This document shows, piece by piece, positions 33,490-45,933 of a stretch of DNA of 64,000 nt (position 1 is the stretch's first letter; each line of letters begins with the position of its first letter). Source of the DNA: Hordeum vulgare subsp. vulgare. Taxonomy: Eukaryota > Streptophyta > Magnoliopsida > Poales > Poaceae. The stretch covers positions 326,638,581 to 326,702,580 of the forward strand of contig NC_058518.1 in NCBI RefSeq assembly GCF_904849725.1, in the 5' to 3' direction. The notes beneath the pieces were generated by a model. It did no database searches, was not told where the DNA came from, and saw only the letters and a program-made list of their open reading frames with translations. Made by a program: the position numbers and the translations under genes.

Positions 33490-34902
33490 TGAAAGTGCGT
33501 TATATCGACTAGAGGGAGGTGAATAGGAGATTTTTAGAATTTCATCACTGAGGAAATTCCTTTTGAGGAAATTCCTCACTGATAACTAACTTACAGCGGA
33601 AACAGTAAAGGATCAGAAGTGCAAAGTTTCACAACAACAGTTTTTCAGAGTGAAGAATGTGAATACAGATTACACAGTGAGCAGGCACGCAGAATTCAGA
33701 TGAGGACTAACCGACGTGAAGAATTTGGGGTTGAGGAAATTCAGAGAAAGTCTTCACCAAATTCTTCAAACAGTCATAGTGAAAATCATCAACACATAAT
33801 ACGGGGAAAGTAAGGAGTTGAGGAATTAGAACCCGTTTCTCAATGAAGACAGTCGTTGATGACCCAGTTCCAACTGTTGTGACAGTCGTACATCTGGTTT
33901 GGAACGGCTTGGTATTGAAACCAAAGGACACCCAGTCCCGGGACACACAGTCCCTACCGTATTCTCCTTGAGCTAAGGACACACAGTCCTCGCCCAACAC
34001 TCGTGGTAAGTCTTCAGTGCAGACTTCCAAACCCTCACAAACTTGGTCACCCGGCGATCCACAATTGACTGCTGGAAAGCTCTAGACCATGACGCCAAAC
34101 CGTCTGGAGGATGCACAGTCCTCAAAGGTAAAAGGCTTTAGTCCCACACAGGAACAACTTCTTCAGTGATGCTCAATCACTAGGTTTGGTTTGTGGTTTC
34201 GGTGGATGGTGTATTTCCTCAATGATGAATTACTCTCGAAGGCTCTGAGGAATTGGGTTGCTCTTATGACAAGTGTCAGTTTCTAACGGAGCAGCCAACC
34301 CGCTAGTGGTTGTGGGGGGTGGCTATTTATAGCCTGGGAGCATCCCGACATGATTTGACACTAATGCCCTTAAGTAATATTACCGTTGGAGTGGATAAGA
34401 CCGGTGACTTGGCGTGGCTATCGAAACGGTCGGAACCCTCAACTGTGAGAGTCCTCATGTCACTCATATTCCTCACTTGAGGCTTTTGGTAGGATTAGGC
34501 TTGGGTTGAGCATCATGAGGAAATTCATTCCATAGTGTAACTTCGACCCCCTTTAACACTACGGTGTTCCTATTACTCGAATGCAAAGAAAGTAAAACAG
34601 AAAGTGTAAATCTTCATGCTTCAATTCTTCAGAGTGATTTTCTTCAGGAACCACCAGACTTCTCAATATCAGTATCTTCATGAGGAATATCAATTTCATC
34701 GTAGATTCCTCGCGATTCATTTCTTCAGCTTCAGACCAATCTCTTCAACTGAAGACATATATTTTTAGGGGTCAATATTCTTCAAATATATCAAACTCCT
34801 CAATGACTTATAGATCCTGTGTACACTCACAAACACATTAGATACTTAACCTATAAGTCTTCAAACCACCAAAATCACTAAGGGGCACTAGATGCACTTA
34901 CA
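33490..34902 (-). repeat. 3' LTR of the copia element
   Basis: On the minus strand it runs from TGTAAGTGCATCTAG to ...CGCACTTTCA. A TATAAATA box (plus-strand 34324-34331) marks the U3 promoter. Confidence 0.95.
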
Positions 34903-34920
34903 ATCTCCCCCTTTTTGGTG
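34903..34920 (-). other. Polypurine tract of the copia element
   Basis: The minus strand reads AAAAAGGGGGAGAT immediately before the 3' LTR. Confidence 0.85.
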
Positions 34921-35400
34921 GTTGATGACAATTAGGTTAAGTCTTCAACAGGGATAAAAAATATGAAGTGTAAATACTCATTTGAGGAATTTGAAATCCA
35001 GATTCAGAGAGACTCCCCCTGAAGATGTGCATCTTTTGAGGATTTTGCTTTTTACAGCAAATGCACATTCATGATTTATATCATGGAGATCTCCCCCTGA
35101 GTCTTGTAAATCATGCATACATGTAACATATCATATGAAGAAAATGAAGATGCATGATGACAAATGGTATCTGACGAATTCCGGCATGCGTGCATTAAAA
35201 CTTGAGGAATAAGCATGCGAAGAAAATGTTCAAAAGCGTCAGAGTACCATCGGGCTTAAGTTACAACTCATTACATAAAAACTTCAGAAGAGCCAAGAGT
35301 TTGTAACTTAAATATAGTTCATAAGCCCCAAAAATATCCCGCTTGAAGACTAACTCTCAAGTTTCACCCCCTTTGTCATCAAGTGACAAAAAGGGACAAA
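34921..35400. other. 3' untranslated region of the copia element
   Basis: AT-rich, with repeated CTCCCCCTGA and TGAGGA/GAAGA motifs. No ORF. Confidence 0.6.
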
Positions 35401-35425
35401 CTAAGGACTGACGCCCGGGAAGACT

Positions 35426-37516
35426 TCACTTCTTGGCGGTTGAGGAAGAGCCGTGATGCTTCTTGGGAGTAGTCTTCTTCCTTGGACCGGTAGCAGTGTC
35501 GAGCTGTTCTTCATCAGTTTGAGCAGTGTGGAATGAAGAAAAGGAGCTGTCTTCAAGGTCTGGCACTGGAATAGGCCTGAACTTCTTCTTGGGAGGCCAC
35601 GACCATTCAAAGTCTCGCTCAAAGTCCATTTCTTCAAGATCAGTCTGAGTCTTCATATGTGCAAGTGTAGCCCAGGTGCGATCGAAAACCTCATACAGAT
35701 AGTGATGGTTGAGCTTCACAGAGTTCTCTGTTTCAGTGAGGGTTTTCAAAATGGCACCAAACTAGCATTTGACCCATTTGTGGTTGCGATCCACCTTCTG
35801 GTGAAGACTGAGGAGGAGCTCTCTGGTATTCATCAGGCGAGGAGGAACGGGGCTTGCCGGACGAGTCTCAGTATCATCCCATGAAGAATAAGCTTCTGGC
35901 TCTCTGAACTGGCCATCAAGGGGCCTACTGCCTTCTTCAATCACAGATTTGCCTTTTCCTTCAATGGACTCGAAAGTCTTCTTGTTGACCCGGATAGGAG
36001 GCATATAACCCATATGGTTTTGGAAATCAGCGTGGAAGTTGATGCCTGTCCTTGTCCTGATGAATCTCATGATCCATGGAGCATATATCTTGTGATCAAA
36101 AGGACACATAGCATTGTCGGCCAAAGTCCTCAAGAAGAAATCATGGATGTTGATAGGAATACCATGAATGATGTTGAATAGGATATTCTTCGTGAGGCCT
36201 ACAACATCTTCTTCATCATCATGGCGTTTGATCAGCTCGAGCACACTGCAGAGGATTCTGTAGACAGACCTGGGTGTGTACTTGAGCTCGTGGACGAGGA
36301 AGGTTGTTCTCGGAGATTTTCCTTCAGCCAAAGGCTTCATGAGGACTTCCATCACTCCATTTGGCAGCTCACGCTCACCATAAAGCTTCACAGCCTCATC
36401 TGAGGGAATTGGTACGGGCAGTTCTCTGAGGAGTTCAGTAGCAGGAGCCTTGTAGTGAGTGTTTTGTGACATCCAGTCAAACACCCAAGTGTTAATGTCT
36501 TCAGGGTTGCCAGATATGTGAAGAGTGGCATAGAACTGAAGAATTAGCTCGCTGTTCCAGTCAGATATGTCGGAGCACATTGGGAGTAAACCTGCATCAT
36601 GGAGTACACTAAGGACTGGCTCCAGGCACGGTATTGCTTCAAGTTCAACATGAGGAATATGCCTGTGCTGGAATATCTTGTTTCATCCACATAGCACAGA
36701 GGCATAGTAATTCATCTGAGTCCTAGTTCAAAACTTCAGATGCCTCATTTGAGGCTTGTGGGATGTGCTACTTGATGATCCTCAAGTGGGGCCCTTCTGC
36801 CAGGGGGCTTCAGAGCGAATTTCTTCACATATTTGGGAGTCACAAACCTGTATTCCTTCCATTCCTTCGCCCATCGGCGTTCTATCTTCTGCAGCCGTAT
36901 CTTTCTCTTGGCCATTGTCTCATTTTCATCAGGCGTGCAATAGTCCAAGTAAATATCCTCAGGGATATCCACAGCTGTGTTTTGCTCAAGTTTCTTTCCT
37001 CCCTTCTGTTTTCTGTCATCCTCCATTTTCTTCAGTTGAGGATTTTGCTGATGAGATTGAACTCCTGAGGATTCTGATGAGACTTGAAGATTTTCTTCCA
37101 GAAACGCTGCAAATGAGTTAATGTGATGAGAACCGAGAGATTCATCAGCTGACATGTGTGTACCTGTGAACAGAGTATAGTTGCGAGGAATTTGGAGAGG
37201 TCATATGCATTCTCAGATTTGAAGAAAATGAAAAAGTTTGACAGTTTGAGGAATATAACCAGTGGTTGAGGAATTTGCCTAAGCATACTGTTCTTGGGTT
37301 CCAGAGTTGTACAGATCCGAAAATTCGCACAATTGAGGAATCTCGTGAAAATCTTAGATGCTTAGCATAGTTCATCAATGATGTGGTGATAGGCAGTGTT
37401 TGAGGAATCAGGTGCTTATTGTTTCTTGAGGAAAAACAGACTTCACATAGAAGATGTAAAATTTTAGATCTAACTTGCTGTAAAAATGGGATTTATTTAC
37501 CCTGGAAGGTGCGCAT
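35426..37516 (-). pseudogene. copia third ORF (env-position), spliced structure, frameshifted
   Basis: Minus-strand pieces: 37155-36745 begins MSADESLGSHH, is rich in E/K/R with IYLDYCTPDE, and ends at a stop. 36580-35762 encodes SDISDWNSELILQFYATLHISG, SQNTHYKAPA and PRSVYRILCS, with a stop at 35762. 35749-35426 encodes the final acidic tail. The first and second pieces are in different frames, with a shift near 36650. This is the 'ORF3' of SIRE/Maximus elements, found in the env position with unknown function; some authors call it env-like. A short upstream exon at 37516-37501 is predicted (see the intron and promoter entries). The copy looks non-functional. Confidence 0.7.
37164..37500 (-). 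other. Candidate 337-bp intron upstream of copia ORF3
   Basis: On the minus strand the donor is CAGG|GTAAAT at 37500 and the acceptor TTCACAG|G at 37164-37163. Joining 37501 to 37163 puts an ATG at 37516-37514 in frame with the ORF3 Met at 37155, with five codons before the junction codon. Both splice signals and the frame agree. Confidence 0.55.
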
Positions 37517-37860
37517 GAAGAACACAGAAAGGTGTGTGTGGAGAAGCTCTTCAGTCGCGTGTCCAATGCACCCTAACCCGGCGACAAAGGACGTCTACGG
37601 CGGCGGCGGACGAAGATGGTCCGGCTCCGGTGTGGTTCCGGCGACGGAGAAGTCGAGGCAGTGAAGCTCTTCCTCACCGGCGACGAGACTACCAGCGATG
37701 GCGCTAGGGTTCGGTGGTGTATGCTGTGGTAGGAGAGCGATGGAGCGAAGAAGAGTATGCCGAGGGGGATAAGGACATATTTATAGCCAAAAGTTACTGT
37801 TGGCGCGAGAATTTCGGACCAAACAGCCCCTGCCTCTACGTCTCCGCAGGACACGTGTAG
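37501..37860 (-). promoter_or_regulatory. Candidate internal promoter and leader for copia ORF3
   Basis: On the minus strand a TATAAATA box (37778-37785) lies ~70 bases downstream of a CACGTG G-box (37852-37857, in ACACGTGTCC context). It is followed by a ~240-base GC-rich leader that has no ATG until 37516, sixteen bases before the splice donor. The block is more GC-rich than the surrounding element and looks like an ordinary plant gene promoter and 5' untranslated exon. Promoter strength is not known. Confidence 0.5.
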
Positions 37861-38509
37861 CTCCCGAACGATGCGGTGGAGATAGTGGAGATCGTGGTTA
37901 TCCGATCGTAGGAAGTGGGGTTCAGTTACTGTGTATTAAAGAAACAATTTTTGAAGATTTGAGGATTTTCGTTACAAAATCATCAGCTGACAAGGACGCA
38001 GTGAGGATTTTGAACAAAGTTTCAAGTAGAACGCATATGAAGAATTGAATAGACTGGATGAGTATAGCATAGAGGGAAAGTAGGGTCCGATCACATTCAC
38101 TTAGCAGAAATATCAACTTGAAGAAATAGAAATAAGTGAATGCTGTTGAGGAATTGAAATCACAGTCTATCTAGTGAAAATGAAAGTCATCAAGTGTTTT
38201 TGAAGATTTTGTGATAAATCATCACAATGAAGAACAACTGTTTTGAAGAAAAACACATTTTGAGGGAATAGAACATTTGAAGAAAATCAACTTGAGGAAT
38301 TTCACATTGGGCGGTGGCGTGACCCACCATATAAGAATTGTTGATTACAGACGCCGCGTACAATTGTCATAGGGCCCTGAGAATCAATTTCTTCGTTAAT
38401 TTCTTCACATTCAGAGTGACATTCTTCATTAGTTGAAGAAAATCGATTCATCATGTTTTGCACATCTAAGTCATCAACTTTGCATAAGTGTTAGAATGTG
38501 TGCATGTTT
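37861..38509. other. Spacer between copia pol and the internal promoter
   Basis: GC-rich near 37870-37930, then AT-rich with TTGAGGAAT/TTGAAGAAA repeats. No gene. Confidence 0.5.
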
Positions 38510-41500
38510 TTACAAAACATTTGAGGATTCTAAGATATTTAGCTCACACCGCAACTTGCAAAACCTTTTCTCATCCAAGGGCTTAGTGAAGATATCTGCC
38601 AGTTGATCATCAGCCTTCACATAGTCGATGAGGATATTGCCCTTGAGGACATGGTCCCGAAGAAAATGATGACGAATCTGGATGTGCTTGGTCTTAGAGT
38701 GCTGTACTAGGTTGTATGCAATCTTGATAGCACTCTCGTTGTCATAGTAGAGAGGCACATTCTTCATGTTGATGCCGTAGTCCTTGAGGGTTTGCTTCAT
38801 CCATAGTAATTGAGCACAACAAGATCCAGCAGCAATGTACTCAGCTTCGGCAGTGGAGAGTGATACGCAGTTCTTCTTCTTTGAGGACCAGCAAACTAGT
38901 GATCTTCCGAGGAAGTGGCATGTGCCAGAAGTTGACGTGCGATCCACACGGTCACCAGCATAGTCTGAATCAGAATACCCTACCAGATGAAGATTGGAGC
39001 CCTTGGGATACCATAATCCTAGTGTTGGTGTGTGAGCTAAGTATCGAAGAATATGTTTCACAGCCTTATGGTGTGATTCCTTCGGTTTTGCTTGAAAACG
39101 TGCACACATGCAAACACTAAGCATTATATCTGGCCTAGATGCACATAGATACAATAAAGAGCCAATCATAGAATGATATACCTGCTGATCGAAGTCTTTA
39201 CCATTTTCATCAGTGCCGAGGTGGCCGTTGGTAGGCATTGGAGTCTTGGCACCTTTGCATTCATGCATGTCGAATTTCCTCAGAACATCCTTGAGGTATT
39301 TCTTCTGTGATATGAAGATTCCATTGTTTTGTTGACGAATTTGAAGACCTAAGAAGAATTTCAGCTCCCCCATCATGGACATCTGATATTCTTCACTCAT
39401 CATGTAGGAAAATTCATCACTGTATCGTTTGTCAGTACAGCCAAATATGATATCATCGACATATATTTGACATACAAATAGCTCATTACCATAGGATTTT
39501 GTGAAAAGAGTTGGATCGAGTGAACCAGGTTTGAAGCCTTTCTTCATGAGGAATTCCTTCAATGTATCGTACCATGCCCGAGGGGCTTGCTTGAGACCAT
39601 AAAGAGCCTTTTTGAGTCTGAAGACTTTGTCTGGATTCTTTGGATCCTCAAAACCTGGGGGCCGAGCAACATATACTTCTTCCTCAAGCTTACCATTGAG
39701 GAATGCACTTTTCACATCCATTTGATATAAGATGATGTTATGATGATTAGCATAAGCAAGTAGTATTCGAATAGCTTCAAGTCTAGCAACAGGTGCGAAA
39801 GTTTCATCGAAATCTATTCCTTCAACCTGGGTGTAGCCTTGGGCTACAAGTCGTGCCTTGTTCCTCACCACTTGACCGTCCTCATCTTGCTTGTTTCGGA
39901 AAATCCACTTGGTGCCGATGATGTTGTGCTTGCGAGGATCTGGTCGTTTGACGAACTCCCATACGTCATTCAGCTTGAATTGAAGAAGTTTGTCTTGCAT
40001 AGCTTGGATCCACTCCGGTTCCAGAAAAACCTCAGCAACTTTTGAGGGTTCTGTGATGGATACAAAGGAAAAATGCCCACAAAAGCTAACTAAGTGTGAA
40101 GCTTTTGAGTGAGTGATAGGACCTGGCGCGTTGATGTCGTTGAGGATTTTGTCAAGTTCTACTTCATTTGCAATCCTCGGATGAGCTGGTTGAGGATTTT
40201 GTCTAGGCTGAGGAAGTGGTGCTGGTGCAATTTCCTCAGGAGCATCTTCTTGATTTTTATCAGTGATGGGGATTGTTTCTTCACCAATTTCCTCAGTGGG
40301 GACAATGTCTTCAGTAGGCTTGAGCTTTATTGCTTCCTCACGAGACAGCTTATCTGGATGAGAAGGCAATTTCTCTCTTTGCGAGCCATTAGTTTCATCG
40401 AACCGCACATCTATAGTCTCAACAACTTTGTTGTGATAGTTGTTGAAGACTCTGTAAGTGTGCGAGTCCTTTCCATAACCGAGCATAAAACCTTCATGTT
40501 CCTTAGGTGCAAATTTTGAGCTATGGTGAGGATCTCTAATCCAGCATTTTGCACCGAAGACTTTGAAATAACTTACATTGGGTTTCTTGTCAGTGAGGAG
40601 TTCATATGAGGTTTTCTTGAGGAATTTGTGAAGATATACCCTGTTGATGATATGGCATGCAGTGTTGATTGTTTCAGGCCAAAAGCGACGAGGAGTCTGA
40701 TATTCTTGAAGCATAGTTCTTGCCATTTCAACCAGAGTCCTGTTCTTCCTTTCGACGACACCATTCTGCTGAGGAGTATAAGGAGCAGATAATTCATGAG
40801 TAATACCCAGTTCATCAAGATAATCATCAAGACCAGTGTTTTTGAACTCAGTTCCATTATCACTCCTGATATGTTTGATCTTGATGCCAAAGTTCGTCGA
40901 GGCCCTTGAAGAAAATCGTTTGAAGATTTCCTGCACTTCAGTTTTATGCACTATGATATGCCCCGAAGTATATCTGGAATAATCATCAACTATGACGAAG
41001 CCATATAATGATGCTGCATTGGTTAGTGTGGCATAGTGAGTAGGTCCAAATAAATCCATATGAAGCAATTCGAATGGACGTGTAGTGGTCATGATAGTCT
41101 TAGAGGGATGCTTGGATCTGGTCATTTTCCCAGATTCACAAGCACCGTAGAGATGATCCTTGAGGAATTTGACCGATTCGATGCCGATGACATGCTTCTT
41201 CTTCGCGAGCGTGTGCAAATTCCTCATGCCTGCATGACCTAGTCTTCGGTGCCACAACCATCCTTCTGAGTATTTTGCTAGTAAGCAAGTGGCTGGTTCA
41301 GGACCTGTAGATAAATCAACAATGTACAAATCCCCTCTTCTTACACCTTCGAAGACTTTGGATCTGTGAGATTCCATGATGACTACACATCTATATCTAC
41401 CAAAGATAACAATCATATCAAGATCACAAAGCATCGAGTCTGACATAAGGTTAAAACCAAGGGATTCAACAGGCATCACTTTGTCCATATGCCTATCCTT

Positions 41501-41620
41501 GGAAATAGCAACTTTGCCAAGTCCCAATACCTTGCTTTTACCTTTGTCAGCATATGTGATTTGCTTCAGAGGTGATGGAGTTAGTGGCATATTCATCAGT
41601 AAGATTTTATCACCAGTCAT
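38510..41620 (-). CDS. copia pol: integrase, reverse transcriptase, RNase H (open frame, 1036 aa)
   Basis: A continuous minus-strand frame. The upstream protease motif ([14 protein letters not shown]) straddles the first Met at 41620, so the true start is further upstream, in frame. Order: integrase HHCC finger (about residues 125-165: HRRLGH ... LYGACESG), integrase core with D ~188 (LLHMDLFGP), D ~254 (SDNGTEF) and E ~290 (GVVERKN); RT with [20 protein letters not shown] and the YVDD box ~720; RNase H with YSDSDYAGD and STAEAEY. All catalytic residues are visible. Copia pol cleaves, integrates and reverse-transcribes the element RNA in cytoplasmic particles and the nucleus. It has no internal stop and may be functional if expressed. 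Confidence 0.93.
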   Translation of the reverse strand: MTGDKILLMNMPLTPSPLKQITYADKGKSKVLGLGKVAISKDRHMDKVMPVESLGFNLMSDSMLCDLDMIVIFGRYRCVVIMESHRSKVFEGVRRGDLYIVDLSTGPEPATCLLAKYSEGWLWHRRLGHAGMRNLHTLAKKKHVIGIESVKFLKDHLYGACESGKMTRSKHPSKTIMTTTRPFELLHMDLFGPTHYATLTNAASLYGFVIVDDYSRYTSGHIIVHKTEVQEIFKRFSSRASTNFGIKIKHIRSDNGTEFKNTGLDDYLDELGITHELSAPYTPQQNGVVERKNRTLVEMARTMLQEYQTPRRFWPETINTACHIINRVYLHKFLKKTSYELLTDKKPNVSYFKVFGAKCWIRDPHHSSKFAPKEHEGFMLGYGKDSHTYRVFNNYHNKVVETIDVRFDETNGSQREKLPSHPDKLSREEAIKLKPTEDIVPTEEIGEETIPITDKNQEDAPEEIAPAPLPQPRQNPQPAHPRIANEVELDKILNDINAPGPITHSKASHLVSFCGHFSFVSITEPSKVAEVFLEPEWIQAMQDKLLQFKLNDVWEFVKRPDPRKHNIIGTKWIFRNKQDEDGQVVRNKARLVAQGYTQVEGIDFDETFAPVARLEAIRILLAYANHHNIILYQMDVKSAFLNGKLEEEVYVARPPGFEDPKNPDKVFRLKKALYGLKQAPRAWYDTLKEFLMKKGFKPGSLDPTLFTKSYGNELFVCQIYVDDIIFGCTDKRYSDEFSYMMSEEYQMSMMGELKFFLGLQIRQQNNGIFISQKKYLKDVLRKFDMHECKGAKTPMPTNGHLGTDENGKDFDQQVYHSMIGSLLYLCASRPDIMLSVCMCARFQAKPKESHHKAVKHILRYLAHTPTLGLWYPKGSNLHLVGYSDSDYAGDRVDRTSTSGTCHFLGRSLVCWSSKKKNCVSLSTAEAEYIAAGSCCAQLLWMKQTLKDYGINMKNVPLYYDNESAIKIAYNLVQHSKTKHIQIRHHFLRDHVLKGNILIDYVKADDQLADIFTKPLDEKRFCKLRCELNILESSNVL

Positions 41621-42045
41621 GTGATGTGTGCAGCCACTATCAAGAACCCACTCAGTATTCTTGGGCTTGTCATCCTGGAGATGAATTAGTACAACTTACC
41701 ATCTCATATGCTTCAGATTTGAAGAATATGATACTAATTTCATCAGATCAGTAATTTCATCATAACAGAAATGTAAGGACGTGTGAAATATTTCTATTTC
41801 ATCAATCATTAGCTTGCGTCCTATCAAGCATTTCCTCAGGTCTCCAACAAATTCTTCAGATGATTATTTTCATCTGGAGACCTTACCTGCAGAAGTGATT
41901 AGTTCGATTTCTTCACCACCTACATCTGAAGGGGTGGCAAAGCATTCATCATCCTGCGAGCACCATATGAGAAAGGTGGCATTGAAGCCAATGCACTTCT
42001 CTTAATAGTAGGGGGGTTAAAGTACTCATATGAATATGCAGAGAA
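41621..42045 (-). other. gag-pol junction of the copia element
   Basis: Holds the protease N-terminal part and the end of gag in different frames with stops. The intended gag-pol link (frameshift, readthrough or splice) cannot be read from this copy. Confidence 0.5.
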
Positions 42046-44281
42046 CTAGTTAGAGGATTTATGAACATAATGATTTGAGGAGTAACGCTCATATTCATAT
42101 TCCTTGTAGTTTACCTGCACGTTAGACGCATTAGCACGGGTAGAAGCATAGTTTTGACCAGTTGAGGATTTTGATCCTCTTGAAGACTTTGGTCCTCCTG
42201 AGGAATTTGATCTGGGGTTCAGATTCTTCGGTGGTGGTGTCATGAGGACATTCATCTGAAGATTTTCAAGACAGCTTTTGGGAACCCAGATTTTCCTCAG
42301 AGGAGGGCCATTCCTGCAGTTAGTTCCAACATATCGAGCAAATACTTCACCAGATTGATTTTTGAACAGTTTATAGTTGGAGTCAAATGACTCATCTGAG
42401 GAATAGGATAATTCACATGAAAAGCCAGTTAGATTAGATGGATCAAAAGGAGGCCCAGTAGCAGCAACCCATGAGGTTTTGGGATATTGCTCAGGTTTCC
42501 AATAGGATCCATCAACATTTAATTTCCTCTCAAAGGCAATTCCTTCTTTCCTCGGGTTCCTGTTCAAGATCTGCTTTTTGAGCACATCACAAAGGGTTTG
42601 ATGTCCTTTGAGACTTTTGTATATGCCTGTCACGTACAATTCCTTCAACCCTGCATTTTCATCAGTAACATTTGTGTTTTCCTCAAGTGAGTAAATAGAC
42701 ACAATAGGTGCATTTGAAGAATTTGTAGCAATGGTAGCATATGATGATTCTGGTGAGGAATTATCAGTTTCACGTTCAATGCATTTAAGACATGGAGGAA
42801 TAAATTCAACTTGACCAGCGTTGATCTGTTTAGCTAGTAATGAATCATTTTCCATACGAAGATCATCATGAGACATCCTTAGTTTCTCAAGATCAAGATT
42901 CCTTTGAAGAAATTCATAGGAAAGCTTCTCATGATCAGTGAGGAGTGTATCATAACGATCCCGAAGATTATCAAATCTAGACTGAAGACTTTTCACATCA
43001 TTAGTGAGGATTTGGGTAAGGTTCATTTCATCATTCAACAGATCATCACTTTTATCTAGCAGTTTCTGAAGCTTTTCCAGAGCAGTTTGTTGTTTAGTGG
43101 CAATGATAGCAAGTTTACTGTAACTGGGTTTCTTATAATCATTAGGTTCACAGTCACTTGAATCAGAGGAGGAGGCATTATTTGGTACCTTCGAACCTTT
43201 TGCCATGAAGCAATAGGTTGGGGTGAAGTCATCAGCATAGTCATCAATATGGATGGTGCAATCATTTTCTTCAAGATTGAAGATTGACTTGCTGACGAAA
43301 GTGGTTGCCAGTGCAAGACTAGCCTGTCCGAATTCCGAGTCTTCATCAGAACCCTCTTCTTCATCACATTCCTCTGATTCTGCCTCGGAGTCCATTTCCT
43401 TGCCAATAAGTGCCCGAGCCTTTCTGAAACTAGTCTTCTTGTGTGATGAGGGCTTTGAAGATGAGGATTTCCTCATGTCTCTTCTTGAAGATTTACCGAA
43501 CTGGCCACGTCGTGTAAATCTCTGGAATTTCCTCACGACCATTGCAAGCTCCTGTCCAAATTCTTCAGGGTCACAAATGCTGCCATCTGTGTCTTCTTCT
43601 TCAGATGAGGAAATTGGTCTAGCCTTCAGTGCACGTGGTCTGGAATAGCTTGGTCCATATAGATCTCTCTTTTCTTCTAGCTGGAATTCACGAGTATTTA
43701 GCCTTTCTAGTATATCAGCTGGATCAAGCATCTTGTAGTCTGGTCTTTCTTGAATCATCAAAACTAAAGTATCAAATGAAGAATCCAACGATCTCAGCAG
43801 TTTCTTCACAACTTCGTGATCGGTGATGTCTCGAGCTCCCAGTGCTTGCAGTTCATTTGATATGTCAATGAGGCGATCAAAGGTGTCTTGGCAGCTTTCA
43901 TTGTCATGTCTCTTGAAGCGACTGAAGACATTGCGAAGAATATCAACATGAGAGTCACGCTGGGTTGATACTCCTTCATTTACCTTGCAATCTCTCCCAG
44001 ATCAGTGTTGCAGAGCCCAAAGCACTTACTCTTACAAACTGGCCTGGACTCAGATGTCCACGGATGATGTTCTTCGCTTGAGAATCGAGTTGCTTGAATT
44101 TCTTCACATCAGCCGCAATGACACTGGCACAGATGATGGGGACGCCATGTTCCACAATGTACCAGAGATCATTATCAATAGCTTGTAGATGCATTTGCAT
44201 TTTGTTCTTCCAGAAGGGAAAGTTCTTTCCTTCGTAGGTAGGACATGCTGCAGTCACCTTAAACATGCCTGCAGTCGACAT
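42046..44281 (-). pseudogene. copia gag, frameshifted
   Basis: The 44281 Met frame encodes the gag N-terminus (ACPTYEGKNFPFWKNKMQMHL, a typical 'W..K...L' gag opening) and stops at 43976. The homologous continuation (RDITDHEVVKKLLRSLDSSF, ERPDYK and following residues) is in another frame from ~43975 to 42046. It contains the coiled-coil region (LQSRFDNLRDRYDTLLTDHEK) and acidic/basic tracts. I see no CCHC knuckle. One deletion near 43976 explains the shift. Capsid protein made from this copy would be truncated. Confidence 0.8.
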
Positions 44282-44321
44282 AACTAAAACTCAAGGTGGT
44301 TAAAGCAAAATCACACAGAAC

Positions 44322-44347
44322 AAGGGAGTACCTTGCTCTGATACCAA
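44322..44347 (-). other. Primer-binding site of the copia element
   Basis: The minus strand reads ATTGGTATCAGAGCAAGG right after the LTR end, an initiator-Met tRNA type site. Confidence 0.85.
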
Positions 44348-44348
44348 T

Positions 44349-45762
44349 TGAAAGTGCGTTATATCGACTAGAGGGGGGGTGAATAGGAGATTTTTAGAAT
44401 TTCATCACCGAGGAAATTCCTTTTGAGGAAATTCCTCACTGATGACTAACTTACAGCGGAAACAGTAAAGGATCAGAAGTGCAAAGTTTCACAACAGCAG
44501 TTTTTCAGAGTGAAGAATGTGAATACAGATTGCACAGTGAGCAGGCACGCAGAATTCAGATGAGGACTAACCGACGTGAAGAATTTGGGGTTGAGGAAAT
44601 TCAGAGAAAGTCTTCACCAAATTCTTCAAACAGTCATAGTGAAAATCATCAACACATAATACGGGGAAAGTAAGGAGTTGAGGAATTAGAACCCGTTTCT
44701 CAATGAAGACAGTCGTTGATGACCCAGTTCCAACTGCTGTGACAGTCGTACATCTGGTTTGGAACGGCTTGGTATTGAAACCAAAGGACACCCAGTCCCG
44801 GGACACCCAGTCCCTACCGTATTCTCCTTGAGCTAAGGACACACAGTCCTCGCCCAACACTCGTGGTAAGTCTTCAGTGCAGACTTCCAAACCCTCACAA
44901 ACTTGGTCACCCGGCGATCCACAATTGACTGCTGGAAAGCTCTAGACCATGACGCCAAACCGTCTGGAGGATGCACAGTCCTCAAAGGTAAAAGGCTTCA
45001 GTCCCACACAGGAACAACTTCTTCAGTGATGCTCAATCACTAGGTTTGGTTTGTGGTTTCGGTGGATGGTGTATTTCCTCAATGATGAATTACTCTCGAA
45101 GGCTCTGAGGAATTGGGTTGCTCTTATGACAAGTGTCAGTTTCTAACGGAGCAGCCAACCCGCTAGTGGTTGTGGGGGGTGGCTATTTATAGCCTGGGAG
45201 CATCCCGACATGATTTGACACTAATGCCCTTAAGTAATATTACCGTTGGAGTGGATAAGACCGGTGACTTGGCGTGGCTATCGAAACGGTCGGAACCCTC
45301 AACTGTGAGAGTCCTCATGTCACTCATATTCCTCACTTGAGGCTTTTGGTAGGATTAGGCTTGGGTTGAGCATCATGAGGAAATTCATTCCATAGTGTAA
45401 CTTCGACCCCCTTTAACACTACGGTGTTCCTATTACTCGAATGCAAAGAAAGTAAAACAGAAAGTGTAAATCTTCATGCTTCAATTCTTCAGAGTGATTT
45501 TCTTCAGGAACCACCAGACTTCTCAATATCAGTATCTTCATGAGGAATATCAATTTCATCGTAGATTCCTCGCGATTCATTTCTTCAGCTTCAGACCAAT
45601 CTCTTCAACTGAAGACATATATTTTTAGGGGTCAATATTCTTCAAATATATCAAACTCCTCAATGACTTATAGATCCTGTGTACACTCACAAACACATTA
45701 GATACTTAACCTATAAGTCTTCAAACCACCAAAATCACGAAGGGGCACTAGATGCACTTACA
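44349..45762 (-). repeat. 5' LTR of the copia element
   Basis: 1414 bp, identical to the left LTR except for the nine substitutions and one G-run indel noted above. The TATAAATA box is at 45184-45191 on the minus strand. Confidence 0.95.
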
Positions 45763-45933
45763 GACTTTCAGGTAAAACGGAGATATTACATAACCAGAGG
45801 AGAGGCAGAGGAGTATGAGAGGGAGGCGAAGGCTGCTCGCCTCCGTGAGGCAGCTATTCAGGCGGTAGCTGCCGCGTTCCCGTACAACCCCCATTATGAT
45901 TTTGGATATCGCCTCGACCAGCCTTGGGAGTAG

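Larger units (their letters stand above)
33490..45762 (-). mobile_element. SIRE/Maximus-type Ty1/copia element, nested and young (TSD GACTT)
   Basis: LTRs at 33490-34902 and 44349-45762 are flanked by GACTT at 33485-33489 and 45763-45767. The LTRs match except for 9 substitutions and 1 indel counted over 1413 bases (about 99.4%). A primer site and PPT fit a minus-strand element. Between the LTRs are gag, an intact pol and an env-position third ORF, the plan of the SIRE/Maximus group. With the often-used grass LTR rate (1.3e-8 per site per year) the divergence suggests roughly 0.25 million years (inference). The pol frame is open, but gag and the third ORF have frameshifts. Confidence 0.95.
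32633..45933 (+). pseudogene. Athila third ORF (ATHILA ORF-1-like), stops and a copia insertion
   Basis: From ATG 32633 a plus frame encodes a plant ATHILA ORF-1-like protein: an N-terminal basic/proline segment, WPSDEFM, a FNRICKIPDWG segment, IHFPAFHYFALFIGRC, and a RRLNNNANEGDFFGGIYATRIANFLGIP segment. TAG at 33071 and TGA at 33440 interrupt it. The copia element sits at 33490-45762, in the same frame, within a TTTGACTTT stretch. The C-terminal residues (to TAG 45931-45933) lie on the right side. Proteins of this family have unknown function in Athila elements, and env-like roles are only suggested. This copy cannot be functional. Confidence 0.75.
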
